The notes below the pieces were generated by a model. It worked only from the letters and a program-made list of their open reading frames with translations. It had not been told where the DNA came from and ran no database searches. This document shows, one piece after another, positions 6,943-14,539 of a stretch of 18,711 bases of DNA. The translations under genes were made by a program, and so were the position numbers. The number at the start of each line of letters is the position of its first letter. The first letter of the stretch is position 1. The stretch is from Bacteriovoracaceae bacterium UBA4573 (GTDB taxonomy: Bacteria > Bdellovibrionota > UBA1018 > UBA923). The stretch lies in the NCBI GenBank assembly GCA_002387735.1, contig DGKJ01000037.1, forward strand, positions 41,451 to 60,161, given 5' to 3'.

Positions 6943-8208
6943 ATGGCTTCGCGAGCTTTACTTATTCTCGCTAGTCTTACCTTAATTCTTGATGTTGCTA
7001 CAGCTAAAGCAGCGCTCGAATGCGGAACCGTGTTATCTCGTGGCTCTGGCGAAATCACCGCTTTAGCAACAAATCATACGGGCGATCGAATTGCCACGGC
7101 GTCTGTTAATTCTTCTGACGGCAGACATTCGACCTTCACTGCAATTACGGTGTGGAACCAAAGCGGTGAAGCATTGGCAAAGAACGTACTCGATCGTACG
7201 TTAATTACTGCCCTTGCGTTTGATCCAACCGCACGAGCAGTCGCCGCCGGTGATTCTGACGGCGTTATATACTTGATGACCGCCGACAATCAGTCTGCTT
7301 TGAAAAGTAGTCCTCCAAGTACAAATACCGTTCAAGTTGCCGACCACAGTGACATTTTCAGAAGACGCCCAACAAGCGGGGCCTGTCAGGTGATCTCATT
7401 TTCGAAGAAACAGCTCATAGCCGGCACGAACACAGGTTGTTTGGTAAAGGCAGACTATCGCGTTCACTCTAATAAAACCGTTTTTCTAGGAACGCAAAAC
7501 GCCTTACTAAATACAAGTTCAAGTGAGTCGGGGGCGGCACCACATCCTACTAGATTTATCGATGCGAAATCTGGTCTCGTATTGTCTGCTGGCGAATCCA
7601 GCGTACTAATACACAACCACTTTTTTTCCGGCGGAAAACCTGAGTTCGAAAAGACGGTGGGTATTCCCATGCTTTCCGAAAAGTTTACACCGGAAACAGT
7701 AACTGCAATCTCGCGGTTAGATAACAGTTCAATCTTCGCGATTGCTGGCAACTACGGCTCTATTCGCTTTTTAGACACGACCACCAATAAATTATTAGAT
7801 TGGCGGTTTACTTTACCTCATCTGCGCCCATTCCTGACCAACCCGGACCATCGAATTCCTCGTTTAGTGGTTAAAGAGCTTTTGTATTCCGCGGAACGGA
7901 ACTTATTAATAGCGGTAGGCTTTGAAACTGTTAGAATCAATAATTTGATATTTAAAAAAATCGATGGCGTACGATTTATTGCTATCGACCTGCTAAGGGG
8001 TACTTTAAAAAAGGACTGGTTCGAAACTTTTGAGAATAGAAACGATAACGTTCAGAACTTTACATCTCTCCAGTTCGACCACCCCGTTGCCATCAGTGCA
8101 GATCGGAAAACTCTATTCTTTGGTTCTTTAAAGGCTGGCTCCATTTTTAGGTTTCAGGTTGAACAGTTGTTTGATTTCGCTGATCGCAAAGAAACGTTCA
8201 ATCAATAG
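6943..8208 (+). CDS. Secreted WD40-like beta-propeller protein of unknown function
   Basis: About 421 residues from ATG 6943. The N-terminus is a signal peptide (MASRALLILASLTLILDVATAKA), probably cut before ALECG; the nearby Cys does not fit a lipobox, so a soluble periplasmic or secreted form is likely. The rest shows about seven degenerate repeats with the WD40/YVTN rhythm, for example ITALATNHTGDRIATASV, ITALAFDPTARAVAAGDSDGVI, VTAISRLDNSSIFAIAGNYGSI and FTSLQFDHPVAISADRKTLFFGS, which suggests one seven-bladed propeller used for binding. No catalytic motif is seen. An ATG at 6913 would add ten residues and overlap the helicase; I prefer 6943 because it puts the signal peptide at the very start. 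The 3' end overlaps the convergent glycosyltransferase gene by 11 bp. I do not recognise a named family. Confidence 0.75.
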   Translation: MASRALLILASLTLILDVATAKAALECGTVLSRGSGEITALATNHTGDRIATASVNSSDGRHSTFTAITVWNQSGEALAKNVLDRTLITALAFDPTARAVAAGDSDGVIYLMTADNQSALKSSPPSTNTVQVADHSDIFRRRPTSGACQVISFSKKQLIAGTNTGCLVKADYRVHSNKTVFLGTQNALLNTSSSESGAAPHPTRFIDAKSGLVLSAGESSVLIHNHFFSGGKPEFEKTVGIPMLSEKFTPETVTAISRLDNSSIFAIAGNYGSIRFLDTTTNKLLDWRFTLPHLRPFLTNPDHRIPRLVVKELLYSAERNLLIAVGFETVRINNLIFKKIDGVRFIAIDLLRGTLKKDWFETFENRNDNVQNFTSLQFDHPVAISADRKTLFFGSLKAGSIFRFQVEQLFDFADRKETFNQ

Positions 8209-9592
8209 TTCTTAATAGCAGAATGGTTTTGCCATCATCGGCAACTACCTTTGACTGATGACACCAATTGAAAGGACATGCCTCGAAATCCTTTCGATTG
8301 GTAAGAACCCAGGCGTCGGTGAATATTGCTTCCTCGAATTTATAGTAGTGTGGGATTCGCACCGTTCGCTGGTTTAAGGTCCAGTGAAATTTCTTTTGCA
8401 GGCGATTATCGTCATTAGGTGTTCTCGAAAGCACTATCGGCAGATCTCGTTTGGTAAGTATTGTTTGAGAAAAGTATTCCACTTCGGGAGTGCGATTTTT
8501 GTGTAGTTTTGGACCAAACAACGAAACAAATGCGAAAAAGATACCACTTGCAATGAGAATTCCGACTCGCCACCGGGACCACTGCCTTTCAACGATTTTA
8601 AAGGTGTAAGCAGCCGTAAAAACCGCAAAAAAAGCAAAGCTCGGTTGCACATAGTAATCGAGTTTAAAATGCGCCATCGAAAAACCAGCAAAAAATCCCA
8701 GTCCGAAAATGAGTGCATCACGCTCCAGCCCACCCACCCAATCGGCTATCCTCAATCTGCGCACTGCCAGAACAAATAGAGGCAACACTGGCCAGTACTG
8801 ACGCACCAAGACTCGAAAATAAAATAAAAAATCAAACGAATTACTTTCTTCTCGGCCTTCGACCATGCTGTTGAGAACTTGTTCTGATAAGTATCTTTTT
8901 AAAAAATCACCGAATACTTCGCCCCTCGCTAAAAATACCAACGAAATGTAAAATAAGAACAAGGGCACAAAAAACGAAGCGGCGTGTCGTCTTGAAGACT
9001 TCTGTAGGAATTTCCAGCCGAAAAAAACAAATGGCCAAAGCGCAACCATTCCCTTAGTCAAAAAGGCCATAATTACCGCACTCGAACAAAGAATGGCGTA
9101 AATAGGCTTGGCTTTTTTTCGGAAGCGGCACCACGACAAAAATGCGCCGATTAAAAATATATTCAGAAGAGGCTCGATGTTTCCGGCGACCGAACCTTGG
9201 TAAAATCCGACCGTCACCAGCAACATTAAACAAGCAAAAAGAGCTTGGCCTTTTTTTTCAAAAATCGACTTTCCAGCGAAATACAGCAGCAAGACTCCAA
9301 TGGTTACCAGAACTCGATTCACCATGATGAATTGCAGATCTCCAACCCCGAAGAGTTTAAAAACTAAGGCGACAAGCCACACATATAGCGGTGGATGATC
9401 AGCCAGGGCGTGTCCCTGATAGTAGATGGGGAACCAGGTGGCCCGTTCTAGGACCTCGCGCGCCATGCTCGCGCGATGAGCACCATCGGGCGTCGGCATG
9501 GATTGATCCCATATCCCAGCGAAATAAATGAATAAGGCGACCCCTAAGAGGAGCCACTCATCTCTAATAAAAACGGTGGAAAGTTTTTTCAC
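8198..9592 (-). CDS. ArnT/PMT-like membrane glycosyltransferase
   Basis: A 464-residue integral membrane protein with about ten hydrophobic segments in its first 350 residues and a soluble C-terminal part. After the first membrane helix comes a periplasmic-loop motif, TPDGAHRASMAREVLER (Asp36), followed by HPPLYVWLVAL. This is the layout of the GT-C dolichyl/undecaprenyl-phosphate-sugar transferases (PMT_2, ArnT, GT39/GT83), where that acidic residue is catalytic and the second signature contacts substrate. It would move a sugar from a polyprenyl-phosphate carrier to lipid A, a protein or a glycan at the outer face of the inner membrane; the acceptor is unknown. Where many relatives have Asp-Glu, this one has Asp-Gly. 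The GTG start overlaps the oxyR stop as GTGA and has AAGG upstream, so it is translationally coupled to oxyR, an unusual pairing. Confidence 0.8.
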   Translation of the reverse strand: MKKLSTVFIRDEWLLLGVALFIYFAGIWDQSMPTPDGAHRASMAREVLERATWFPIYYQGHALADHPPLYVWLVALVFKLFGVGDLQFIMVNRVLVTIGVLLLYFAGKSIFEKKGQALFACLMLLVTVGFYQGSVAGNIEPLLNIFLIGAFLSWCRFRKKAKPIYAILCSSAVIMAFLTKGMVALWPFVFFGWKFLQKSSRRHAASFFVPLFLFYISLVFLARGEVFGDFLKRYLSEQVLNSMVEGREESNSFDFLFYFRVLVRQYWPVLPLFVLAVRRLRIADWVGGLERDALIFGLGFFAGFSMAHFKLDYYVQPSFAFFAVFTAAYTFKIVERQWSRWRVGILIASGIFFAFVSLFGPKLHKNRTPEVEYFSQTILTKRDLPIVLSRTPNDDNRLQKKFHWTLNQRTVRIPHYYKFEEAIFTDAWVLTNRKDFEACPFNWCHQSKVVADDGKTILLLRTID

Positions 9593-10542
9593 ACAACCTT
9601 CACAACTAAGGCTTCTTTGGCAGCCAACGAAGTCTGAAAATCTTTTGGTAAATTCTGCGTAATAGAATCAAAAATTGCTCTCATGATGTCTGACTTCCAT
9701 TGGTCTCGTCGAGCAATAAGACTGACTTCGCGCATGGGAGATGGAGTTTCAAATTCGCGTACATATTTTTTCCGTTCAGGAGGTGACAGGGTATTTAAAA
9801 ACAATTGTGGAATTAGGGTGTACCCGTGTCCTTTTTGAACAAGGTATCGGAGTGTCTCTAGATTTCCACCTTCAAAATAAATATTTTTGAATACTCCCTT
9901 TTGATTTTTTAGAGAACATAAGCGAATCATTTGATTTCTTAAGCAATGCCCGTCTTGAATTAACCAAATTCCGGTTCCGTCGATATCGTCTTGCTTGACG
10001 CGAGTTTTTTTTGAGAGTGGGTGGTTTTCTGAAACGTATAAATAGAATTTTTCGTAAAACATTGGTTCTTCATTTAAACCCTGTTCATTTAACGGGGTGG
10101 CCAATACCGCTGCATCAAGAAGATCTTTTTTCAATTCAGCCACTATAGACTCGGTCTTCATTTCATCTACATGTAGTTTGACCTTAGGGTAGGTTATCGA
10201 AAACTTTTCGAGGAATAGCGGCAATAGATACGGAGCAATAGTAGGAATTACTCCAAGCCGAAATTCTCCACTCACCTCCTTTTCGTCTTTTTTGGCATGG
10301 GCCATCATGCGCTCGTGCTCCCGAAGCACTGCCCTGGCTGACTCAATAAAGCGCGCTCCTTTTTCGGTCGGCACAATGGGTTTCTTCACCCGATCAAACA
10401 GCGGGAAACCAATCTCGTCTTCTACTTTCATAATCTGCATGCTTAAACTTGGTTGCGAGACATGACAGGCCTGAGCCGCTTCGCCGAAATGCCTTAATTT
10501 ATCGACTGTTACGATATATTGCAGTTGAGTGATTGTGGGCAA
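9589..10542 (-). CDS. oxyR: Hydrogen-peroxide-sensing LysR-type regulator OxyR
   Basis: A 317-residue LysR-family regulator. The winged HTH is at 1-60 (ITQLQYIVTVDKLRHFGEAAQACHVSQPSLSMQIMKVE, here split by the recognition helix near SQPSLS), and the periplasmic-binding-like effector domain spans 90-300. The decisive evidence is the redox pair Cys200 and Cys209 in GHCLRNQMIRLC, nine apart as Cys199/Cys208 of E. coli OxyR, with the family's CLR-Q context. Peroxide would form a disulfide and convert it to an activator of antioxidant genes. The start is TTG at 10542, preceded by GAGAGGTG, a good ribosome site. It diverges from ahpC across a short region holding an OxyR-box-like element, so it should activate ahpC and control itself. 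Its stop overlaps a membrane glycosyltransferase gene. Confidence 0.95.
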   Translation of the reverse strand: MPTITQLQYIVTVDKLRHFGEAAQACHVSQPSLSMQIMKVEDEIGFPLFDRVKKPIVPTEKGARFIESARAVLREHERMMAHAKKDEKEVSGEFRLGVIPTIAPYLLPLFLEKFSITYPKVKLHVDEMKTESIVAELKKDLLDAAVLATPLNEQGLNEEPMFYEKFYLYVSENHPLSKKTRVKQDDIDGTGIWLIQDGHCLRNQMIRLCSLKNQKGVFKNIYFEGGNLETLRYLVQKGHGYTLIPQLFLNTLSPPERKKYVREFETPSPMREVSLIARRDQWKSDIMRAIFDSITQNLPKDFQTSLAAKEALVVKVV

Positions 10543-10559
10543 ATCGCACCTCTCTCGTA

Positions 10560-10605
10560 ATAGTTTTTATCTATCATATGATAAAAACGATATATTATAC
10601 ATATG
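10560..10605. promoter_or_regulatory. OxyR-box-like operator with overlapping divergent -10 elements
   Basis: Bases 10560-10574 read ATAGTTTTTATCTAT, which fits every fixed position of the E. coli half-operator ATAGntnnnanCTAT. A weaker second half begins near 10581. The same region holds a perfect 9-bp inverted repeat GTTTTTATC (10563-10571)/GATAAAAAC (10580-10588) and a 12-bp palindrome TATCATATGATA (10572-10583). A rightward -10 TATTAT (10593-10598) for ahpC, with no good -35, places the operator where an activator would touch polymerase. A perfect TATAAT on the minus strand (10599-10594) could serve oxyR; it overlaps the ahpC -10. Confidence 0.65.
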
Positions 10606-10662
10606 ACACAAAAAGGCCGAGAATCAAAACATAACGATCTTAAAAATAAGGAGGATCACGTT

Positions 10663-11199
10663 ATGTTAGGAATAGGAAAGAAGTTTCCAGAATTTAAATT
10701 GAAAGCAGTTGTCTCAACTGAAGCAAAGAATGCCTTTAAAGACGTAACCAATAAAACTTTCGCTGGAAAGTGGTTGGTTGTGTTCTTCTACCCGAAAGAC
10801 TTTACATTTGTGTGTCCTACCGAAATTAAGGGGTTTGCGGATCTTCATTCCGAATTCAAGGAACGCGACACCGAAGTATTGGCCGCTAGCACCGATTCGG
10901 AGTTCGTCCATTTAGCTTGGCGACAGAGCCATGGTGATTTGAAGAACTTACCCTTCCCAATGCTTTCGGATATAAAACGTGAACTATCCGGTAGCCTCGG
11001 AATTTTGGACGAAAACGAGGGCGTGGCACAACGTGCTACTTTTATTGTAGACCCCCAAGGCATTATTCGTTTTGTCTACGTTACGGATTTAAGCGTTGGA
11101 AGAAATCCCAACGAAGTGCTCCGAATTTTGGATGGCTTGCAAACCGACGAACTTTGCCCCTGCAACTGGGAAAAAGGCGAAGAAACTATCAAGGTTTAA
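10663..11199 (+). CDS. ahpC: Alkyl hydroperoxide reductase AhpC (mycobacterial-type peroxiredoxin)
   Basis: A 178-residue 2-Cys peroxiredoxin reducing H2O2 and organic peroxides in the cytoplasm. Peroxidatic Cys51 lies in DFTFVCPTE with its helper Thr48 and a distal Arg124. The C-terminal LQTDELCPCNW carries Cys165 and Cys167. This double-Cys CPC tail is the hallmark of the Mycobacterium tuberculosis type of AhpC (Cys174/Cys176), whose partner is AhpD and not AhpF; ahpD indeed follows after 12 bp. The start is ATG 10663, preceded by AAGGAGG eight bases upstream. The frame continues up to ATG 10603, but that codon sits at the predicted transcription start and has no ribosome site, so the 20-residue extension is not credible. 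The divergent oxyR and the OxyR-box-like promoter indicate peroxide induction. Confidence 0.96.
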   Translation: MLGIGKKFPEFKLKAVVSTEAKNAFKDVTNKTFAGKWLVVFFYPKDFTFVCPTEIKGFADLHSEFKERDTEVLAASTDSEFVHLAWRQSHGDLKNLPFPMLSDIKRELSGSLGILDENEGVAQRATFIVDPQGIIRFVYVTDLSVGRNPNEVLRILDGLQTDELCPCNWEKGEETIKV

Positions 11200-11211
11200 G
11201 GAGCAACCACT

Positions 11212-11739
11212 ATGAGCATCTCGTTATTAAGGGACTCCCTTAAAGACTATGCCCGCGACATCAAACTCAATCTCGGAAGCGTTCTCACGGAGGAGGGCGC
11301 ACCGGGCTTGACCAAGAGTCAAATCCTGGGCACTGCCCTTTCTTGCGCCTATGCGACAAAAAATTCAAAAGTCATTGAAGCGCTGGAGGGTGACGTTCGT
11401 TCGGTTGTTGCCCCAGAAACCCTAGAATCTGCCAAAGCCGCAACCACGATCATGGCTATGAACAACGTCTACTATCGCACCGTTCACCTAAGTGAAGACA
11501 AAGACCTGCGAAGTCTGCCGGCGCGTCTTCGTATGAACGTTATTGGAAAACCGGGTATAGCCAAAGTCGACTTCGAACTAATGTGCTTGGCCGTATCTGC
11601 CATGAGTGGCTGCGGCGCGTGCATCAATTCGCATATATCCGAAGTAAAAAAGGCTGGAATTTCAACCGAAGGCGCCCAGTCGGCGATCCGAATCGCCTCG
11701 GTTATCAATGCCCTGGCGCAGGCCGCAACGATCGGCTAG
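11212..11739 (+). CDS. ahpD: Alkylhydroperoxidase AhpD, reductant for AhpC
   Basis: A 175-residue all-helical AhpD-family protein. The redox motif is Cys134-Gly-Ala-Cys137 in SGCGACINSH, with His141 four residues later and Glu122 upstream, the residues of the proton-relay in M. tuberculosis AhpD (Glu118, Cys130, Cys133, His137). It has weak peroxidase activity and mainly reduces oxidised AhpC, taking electrons from a lipoyl-bearing E2 protein in the known mycobacterial case; the donor here is not visible. It follows ahpC with 12 bp and its own AAGGAG site, so the two are certainly co-transcribed. Length and motif are canonical. The simpler CMD-type AhpD-fold proteins are ruled out by length and by the neighbour. 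Confidence 0.95.
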   Translation: MSISLLRDSLKDYARDIKLNLGSVLTEEGAPGLTKSQILGTALSCAYATKNSKVIEALEGDVRSVVAPETLESAKAATTIMAMNNVYYRTVHLSEDKDLRSLPARLRMNVIGKPGIAKVDFELMCLAVSAMSGCGACINSHISEVKKAGISTEGAQSAIRIASVINALAQAATIG

Positions 11740-11769
11740 AGTCGGGGAAGCAATAAAGGAAGGTTTCTT

Positions 11770-12252
11770 ATGAAAAACATGAATACGATCGACATTGGGA
11801 TACCCGAGGGTGACCGCAAAGCAATCGCAGAGGGTCTCTCTCGCCTACTAGCAGATTCTTACACCCTTTATTTGAAGACTCACAATTTTCATTGGAACGT
11901 CACGGGACCAATGTTCCAAACATTGCACTTAATGTTCGAAGCCCAGTATACTGAGCTATCCACCGCTGTGGACTTGATCGCCGAACGAATTCGCGCTCTA
12001 GGGTTTCCGGCTCCCGCAACGTACAGCGAGTTTTTAAAGCTCACTTCAATTAAAGAACCGATTGGCGTGCCGGCAGCAAAAGACATGATCCGTCAACTAG
12101 TAGAGGGCCAAGAAGCCGTTGTTCGTACGGCTCGATCAATTTTTCCTGCGGTTGAAAAAGCGCACGACGAAGCGAGCGCGGATCTTTTGACTCAGCGTAT
12201 GCAGTTGCACGAAAAAACGGCATGGATGTTACGCAGCCTGCTCGAAGAGTAA
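11770..12252 (+). CDS. dps: Dps-family ferritin-like DNA-protection protein
   Basis: A 160-residue four-helix Dps protein that forms 12-subunit cages, oxidises Fe2+ with H2O2 and stores iron, limiting hydroxyl-radical formation. The intersubunit ferroxidase ligands are visible as His41 (NFHWNVTGP), His53, Glu57, Asp68 and Glu72 (AERIRALG), matching His51, His63, Asp67, Asp78 and Glu82 of E. coli Dps with Glu replacing one Asp. The N-terminal tail is short with few Lys/Arg, so direct DNA binding may be weak. It lies 30 bp after ahpD with the ribosome site AGGAAGG, in the same likely OxyR-driven transcript. The next gene, for a sugar-nucleotide enzyme, starts only 3 bp after its stop, an unusual continuation. 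Confidence 0.95.
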   Translation: MKNMNTIDIGIPEGDRKAIAEGLSRLLADSYTLYLKTHNFHWNVTGPMFQTLHLMFEAQYTELSTAVDLIAERIRALGFPAPATYSEFLKLTSIKEPIGVPAAKDMIRQLVEGQEAVVRTARSIFPAVEKAHDEASADLLTQRMQLHEKTAWMLRSLLEE

Positions 12253-12255
12253 GCA

Positions 12256-13041
12256 ATGAAGAGTCCTTGTAAAGTAGTCATTCTAGCCGGTGGGCGTGGT
12301 ACTCGATTCCAAGAGGAAACGGAATTGAAACCTAAACCCATGATCGAAATCGGTGGCAAACCGATTTTATGGCACGTCATGAAAATCTACAGTCATTTTG
12401 GATTTAATGATTTCGTCATTTGCCTTGGCTACAAGGGCTACATGATCAAAGAGTATTTTCAGAACTACGCTCTTCACAATAGCGACGTAACAGTTGACCT
12501 AGAATCCGGACGTACCGAGGTTCACTATCGCCGGGCGGAGCCATGGAGAGTAACTCTAGTAGATACAGGGGAAGACTCTATGACCGGAGGACGGTTGCTG
12601 CGAGCTAAACCTTACCTAGAAGACGCCCCTCTGTTCATGCTGACCTACGGCGACGGACTGGGTAACGTGGATATTTCCAAACTCCTCGCCTTTCACAAAG
12701 AGCTCGGACGGGCGGCAACTGTCACCGCCGTTCAACCACCAGGCCGTTTCGGTGCACTTCATTTCGGCACTGATCATAAAGTAACAAGCTTTACGGAAAA
12801 ACCAATCGGTGACGGCGGTCGAATCAGTGGTGGCTTTTTTGTCTTCAGTCAAAACATCTTTAAAAGGATTACTGATGACACTACGATATTGGAGCAGCAC
12901 CCTCTTAAATCGCTTGCCGCCGACGGAGAACTCGCGGCCTTCAGGCACGATAGTTTTTGGCACCCGATGGACACCCTTCGAGATAAAAATTTGCTTGAAG
13001 ATCTTTGGGCCACCGGGAAAGCCCCCTGGAAATTATGGTAG
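12256..13041 (+). CDS. rfbF: Glucose-1-phosphate cytidylyltransferase
   Basis: A 261-residue nucleotidyltransferase making CDP-glucose from CTP and glucose-1-phosphate, the entry step to CDP-6-deoxy and 3,6-dideoxy sugars. The N-terminal Rossmann signature AGGRGTRF (11-18), the PKPM motif (26-29), TGGR (110-113) and YGDGLGNVD (131-139) with metal-binding Asp are those of RfbF/AscA/DdhA. Length equals the family norm. The specificity call is strengthened by the next gene, CDP-glucose dehydratase. ATG 12256 is 3 bp after the dps stop, with GAAGAG inside the end of dps as a weak ribosome site, so expression probably depends on readthrough and coupling. Its end overlaps rfbG by 7 bp. Other NTP-transferases such as RmlA are less likely given the TGGR and YGDG motifs. 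Confidence 0.95.
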   Translation: MKSPCKVVILAGGRGTRFQEETELKPKPMIEIGGKPILWHVMKIYSHFGFNDFVICLGYKGYMIKEYFQNYALHNSDVTVDLESGRTEVHYRRAEPWRVTLVDTGEDSMTGGRLLRAKPYLEDAPLFMLTYGDGLGNVDISKLLAFHKELGRAATVTAVQPPGRFGALHFGTDHKVTSFTEKPIGDGGRISGGFFVFSQNIFKRITDDTTILEQHPLKSLAADGELAAFRHDSFWHPMDTLRDKNLLEDLWATGKAPWKLW

Positions 13042-14081
13042 AACTCGACGTCTATAAAAATCGACGAGTTCTCGTTACTGGCCACACGGGTTTTAAAGGC
13101 AGTTGGTTGTGTCTCTGGCTCACCAAGCTCGGTGCCAAAGTTTATGGCTATGCTTTGCCAGAAGAAAATGGCCCCGCCGCTTATTCGGCACTCGAAATTC
13201 GAAATTGTTTGGCAGATGAGGCACTCGCAGATCTTCGAAATATCGAAGAACTCAGTACCTTTGCTGAAAAGGTAAGTCCCGAAATTATTTTCCACCTTGG
13301 TGCGCAGGCGCTAGTTCGAAAATCCTTTATTCAACCGCTCGAAACGATTCAGACCAACATTCTAGGCACGGCTCATATTTTAGAGATACTGCGAAAAAAA
13401 AAGGTGCCCGCTGTTATAGTTACGAGTGACAAGTGTTACGAGAACCTTGAAACAGGAAAGTCCTACGTCGAGACCGATCCGATGGGCGGATACGATATTT
13501 ACAGCATGTCGAAGGGTTCTTGCGAATTACTGACAGCATCCTATCGACGTTCATTCGATCTAAATGTGGCAAGCGCTCGAGCGGGTAACGTGATCGGCGG
13601 TGGCGATTTCGCAGAAGATCGCATATTACCCGACTGTGTTCGCTCTGCCCGCGCGAAAAGACCCGTTTTATTGAGAAACCCAGATAGCGTGCGACCTTGG
13701 CAACACGTATTAGACCCAATCAGCGGCTACCTCACACTCGGGGCCCAGCTACTCGGGCCGGACTCCATTGGGTTTCGAGAGGGCTGGAACTTTGGGCCGG
13801 AACTGACTTCTACGATCACTGTACGCAAACTGGTAGAAACTTTTTTTGAGTACTATGGTCCAGGCGAAATTCAAATCGACCAAGAGAAACAGCCACACGA
13901 AGCCAAACTCTTGCACCTCGACATAAATAAAGCCAAGAACCGCCTTCGCTGGGCCCCTCGATGGAACGTTCAAGAAGCAGTATCAGAAACCAGCCTTTGG
14001 TATCGGAATTTCGATTCCGGTGGAATGATGAAAAATTATAGCTTAGACCAAATTTCACGTTACGAACGGAGCGAGAAATGA
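13035..14081 (+). CDS. rfbG: CDP-glucose 4,6-dehydratase
   Basis: A 348-residue extended short-chain dehydrogenase/reductase converting CDP-glucose to CDP-4-keto-6-deoxyglucose through a tightly bound NAD. The nucleotide loop is GHTGFKGSWL (16-25), with the FKGSW variant typical of RfbG/DdhB. The catalytic set is Ser131-Asp132-Lys133 (SDKCYE; many relatives have TDK) and Tyr156-x3-Lys160 in YDIYSMSK. I chose ATG 13035, which overlaps the rfbF stop; the frame can be extended upstream to TTG 13005, but that adds residues out of register with the family. It is coupled to rfbF in front and overlaps the next gene as ATGA. Confidence in the reaction is high because of the rfbF and rfbH neighbours. 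Confidence 0.95.
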   Translation: MVELDVYKNRRVLVTGHTGFKGSWLCLWLTKLGAKVYGYALPEENGPAAYSALEIRNCLADEALADLRNIEELSTFAEKVSPEIIFHLGAQALVRKSFIQPLETIQTNILGTAHILEILRKKKVPAVIVTSDKCYENLETGKSYVETDPMGGYDIYSMSKGSCELLTASYRRSFDLNVASARAGNVIGGGDFAEDRILPDCVRSARAKRPVLLRNPDSVRPWQHVLDPISGYLTLGAQLLGPDSIGFREGWNFGPELTSTITVRKLVETFFEYYGPGEIQIDQEKQPHEAKLLHLDINKAKNRLRWAPRWNVQEAVSETSLWYRNFDSGGMMKNYSLDQISRYERSEK

Positions 14082-14539
14082 AAATAGGAATGATAGACGG
14101 CGTTGTTATTACTCCGAAAAAGAAAATTGTAGATGATCGAGGAGCGATTTTTCACATGCTTCGCAACGACGAACCTGTTTTCTCGAAATTTGGAGAAATC
14201 TATTTTAGCAAGGTTCACCCTGGAGTCGTTAAAGCCTGGCATATTCACCGCTCTATGACTCTGAATTATTTTTTAGTGACTGGAAGTGTTCGATTGGCAC
14301 TATTTGATGATAGAGAAAGTTCACATTCCCGTGGCGTCTTTCAGGAAATTTATCTCGACGAATCCGATAGTAAGCTTGTAACTATACCGCCCTTAGTGTG
14401 GAACGGATTTAAAGGTCTTGGTTCTAACAGTTCCATTGTTGCTAATTGTTCGACTGAACCACACGATCCTGAAGAAATTTCTCGCCGACCATTCGATGAT
14501 ATCTATTTTAAGTACGATTGGAGTCAAAAGAACGGATGA
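14078..14539 (+). CDS. RmlC/AscE-like cupin epimerase homologue
   Basis: A 153-residue single-domain cupin of the dTDP-4-dehydrorhamnose 3,5-epimerase superfamily. The core VKAWHIHRSMTLNYFLVTGSVR places His55 at the position of the catalytic His of RmlC, and IPPLVWNGFKGLG matches the strand that usually reads IPxGFAHGF. In RmlC the next strand carries tyrosines used as general acid; here I see IVANCSTEPHDPEE with none. It may therefore epimerise one centre only, isomerise, or act otherwise. Between rfbG and rfbH, the most economical role is on a CDP-4-keto-6-deoxyhexose, as AscE does in ascarylose synthesis, but that enzyme acts after RfbH. It starts with ATGA overlap on rfbG and ends with ATGA overlap on rfbH. 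The family is good; the substrate is a guess. Confidence 0.75.
   Translation: MKIGMIDGVVITPKKKIVDDRGAIFHMLRNDEPVFSKFGEIYFSKVHPGVVKAWHIHRSMTLNYFLVTGSVRLALFDDRESSHSRGVFQEIYLDESDSKLVTIPPLVWNGFKGLGSNSSIVANCSTEPHDPEEISRRPFDDIYFKYDWSQKNG

Noticed and set aside
8350..8359. Ten-base match (GTGGGATTCG) to the T-arm of tRNA-Ser, as a possible attachment-site copy
   Set aside because: It is too short, lies within a coding region, and no integrase or second border is present.
10603..10662. Earlier in-frame ATG for ahpC
   Set aside because: It lies at the predicted transcription start, has no ribosome site, and would add a polar tail not found in AhpC. ATG 10663 has AAGGAGG at good spacing.
14518..14535. 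TTG start for rfbH
   Set aside because: ATG 14536 forms the normal ATGA overlap with the previous stop; the TTG adds six residues with no support.
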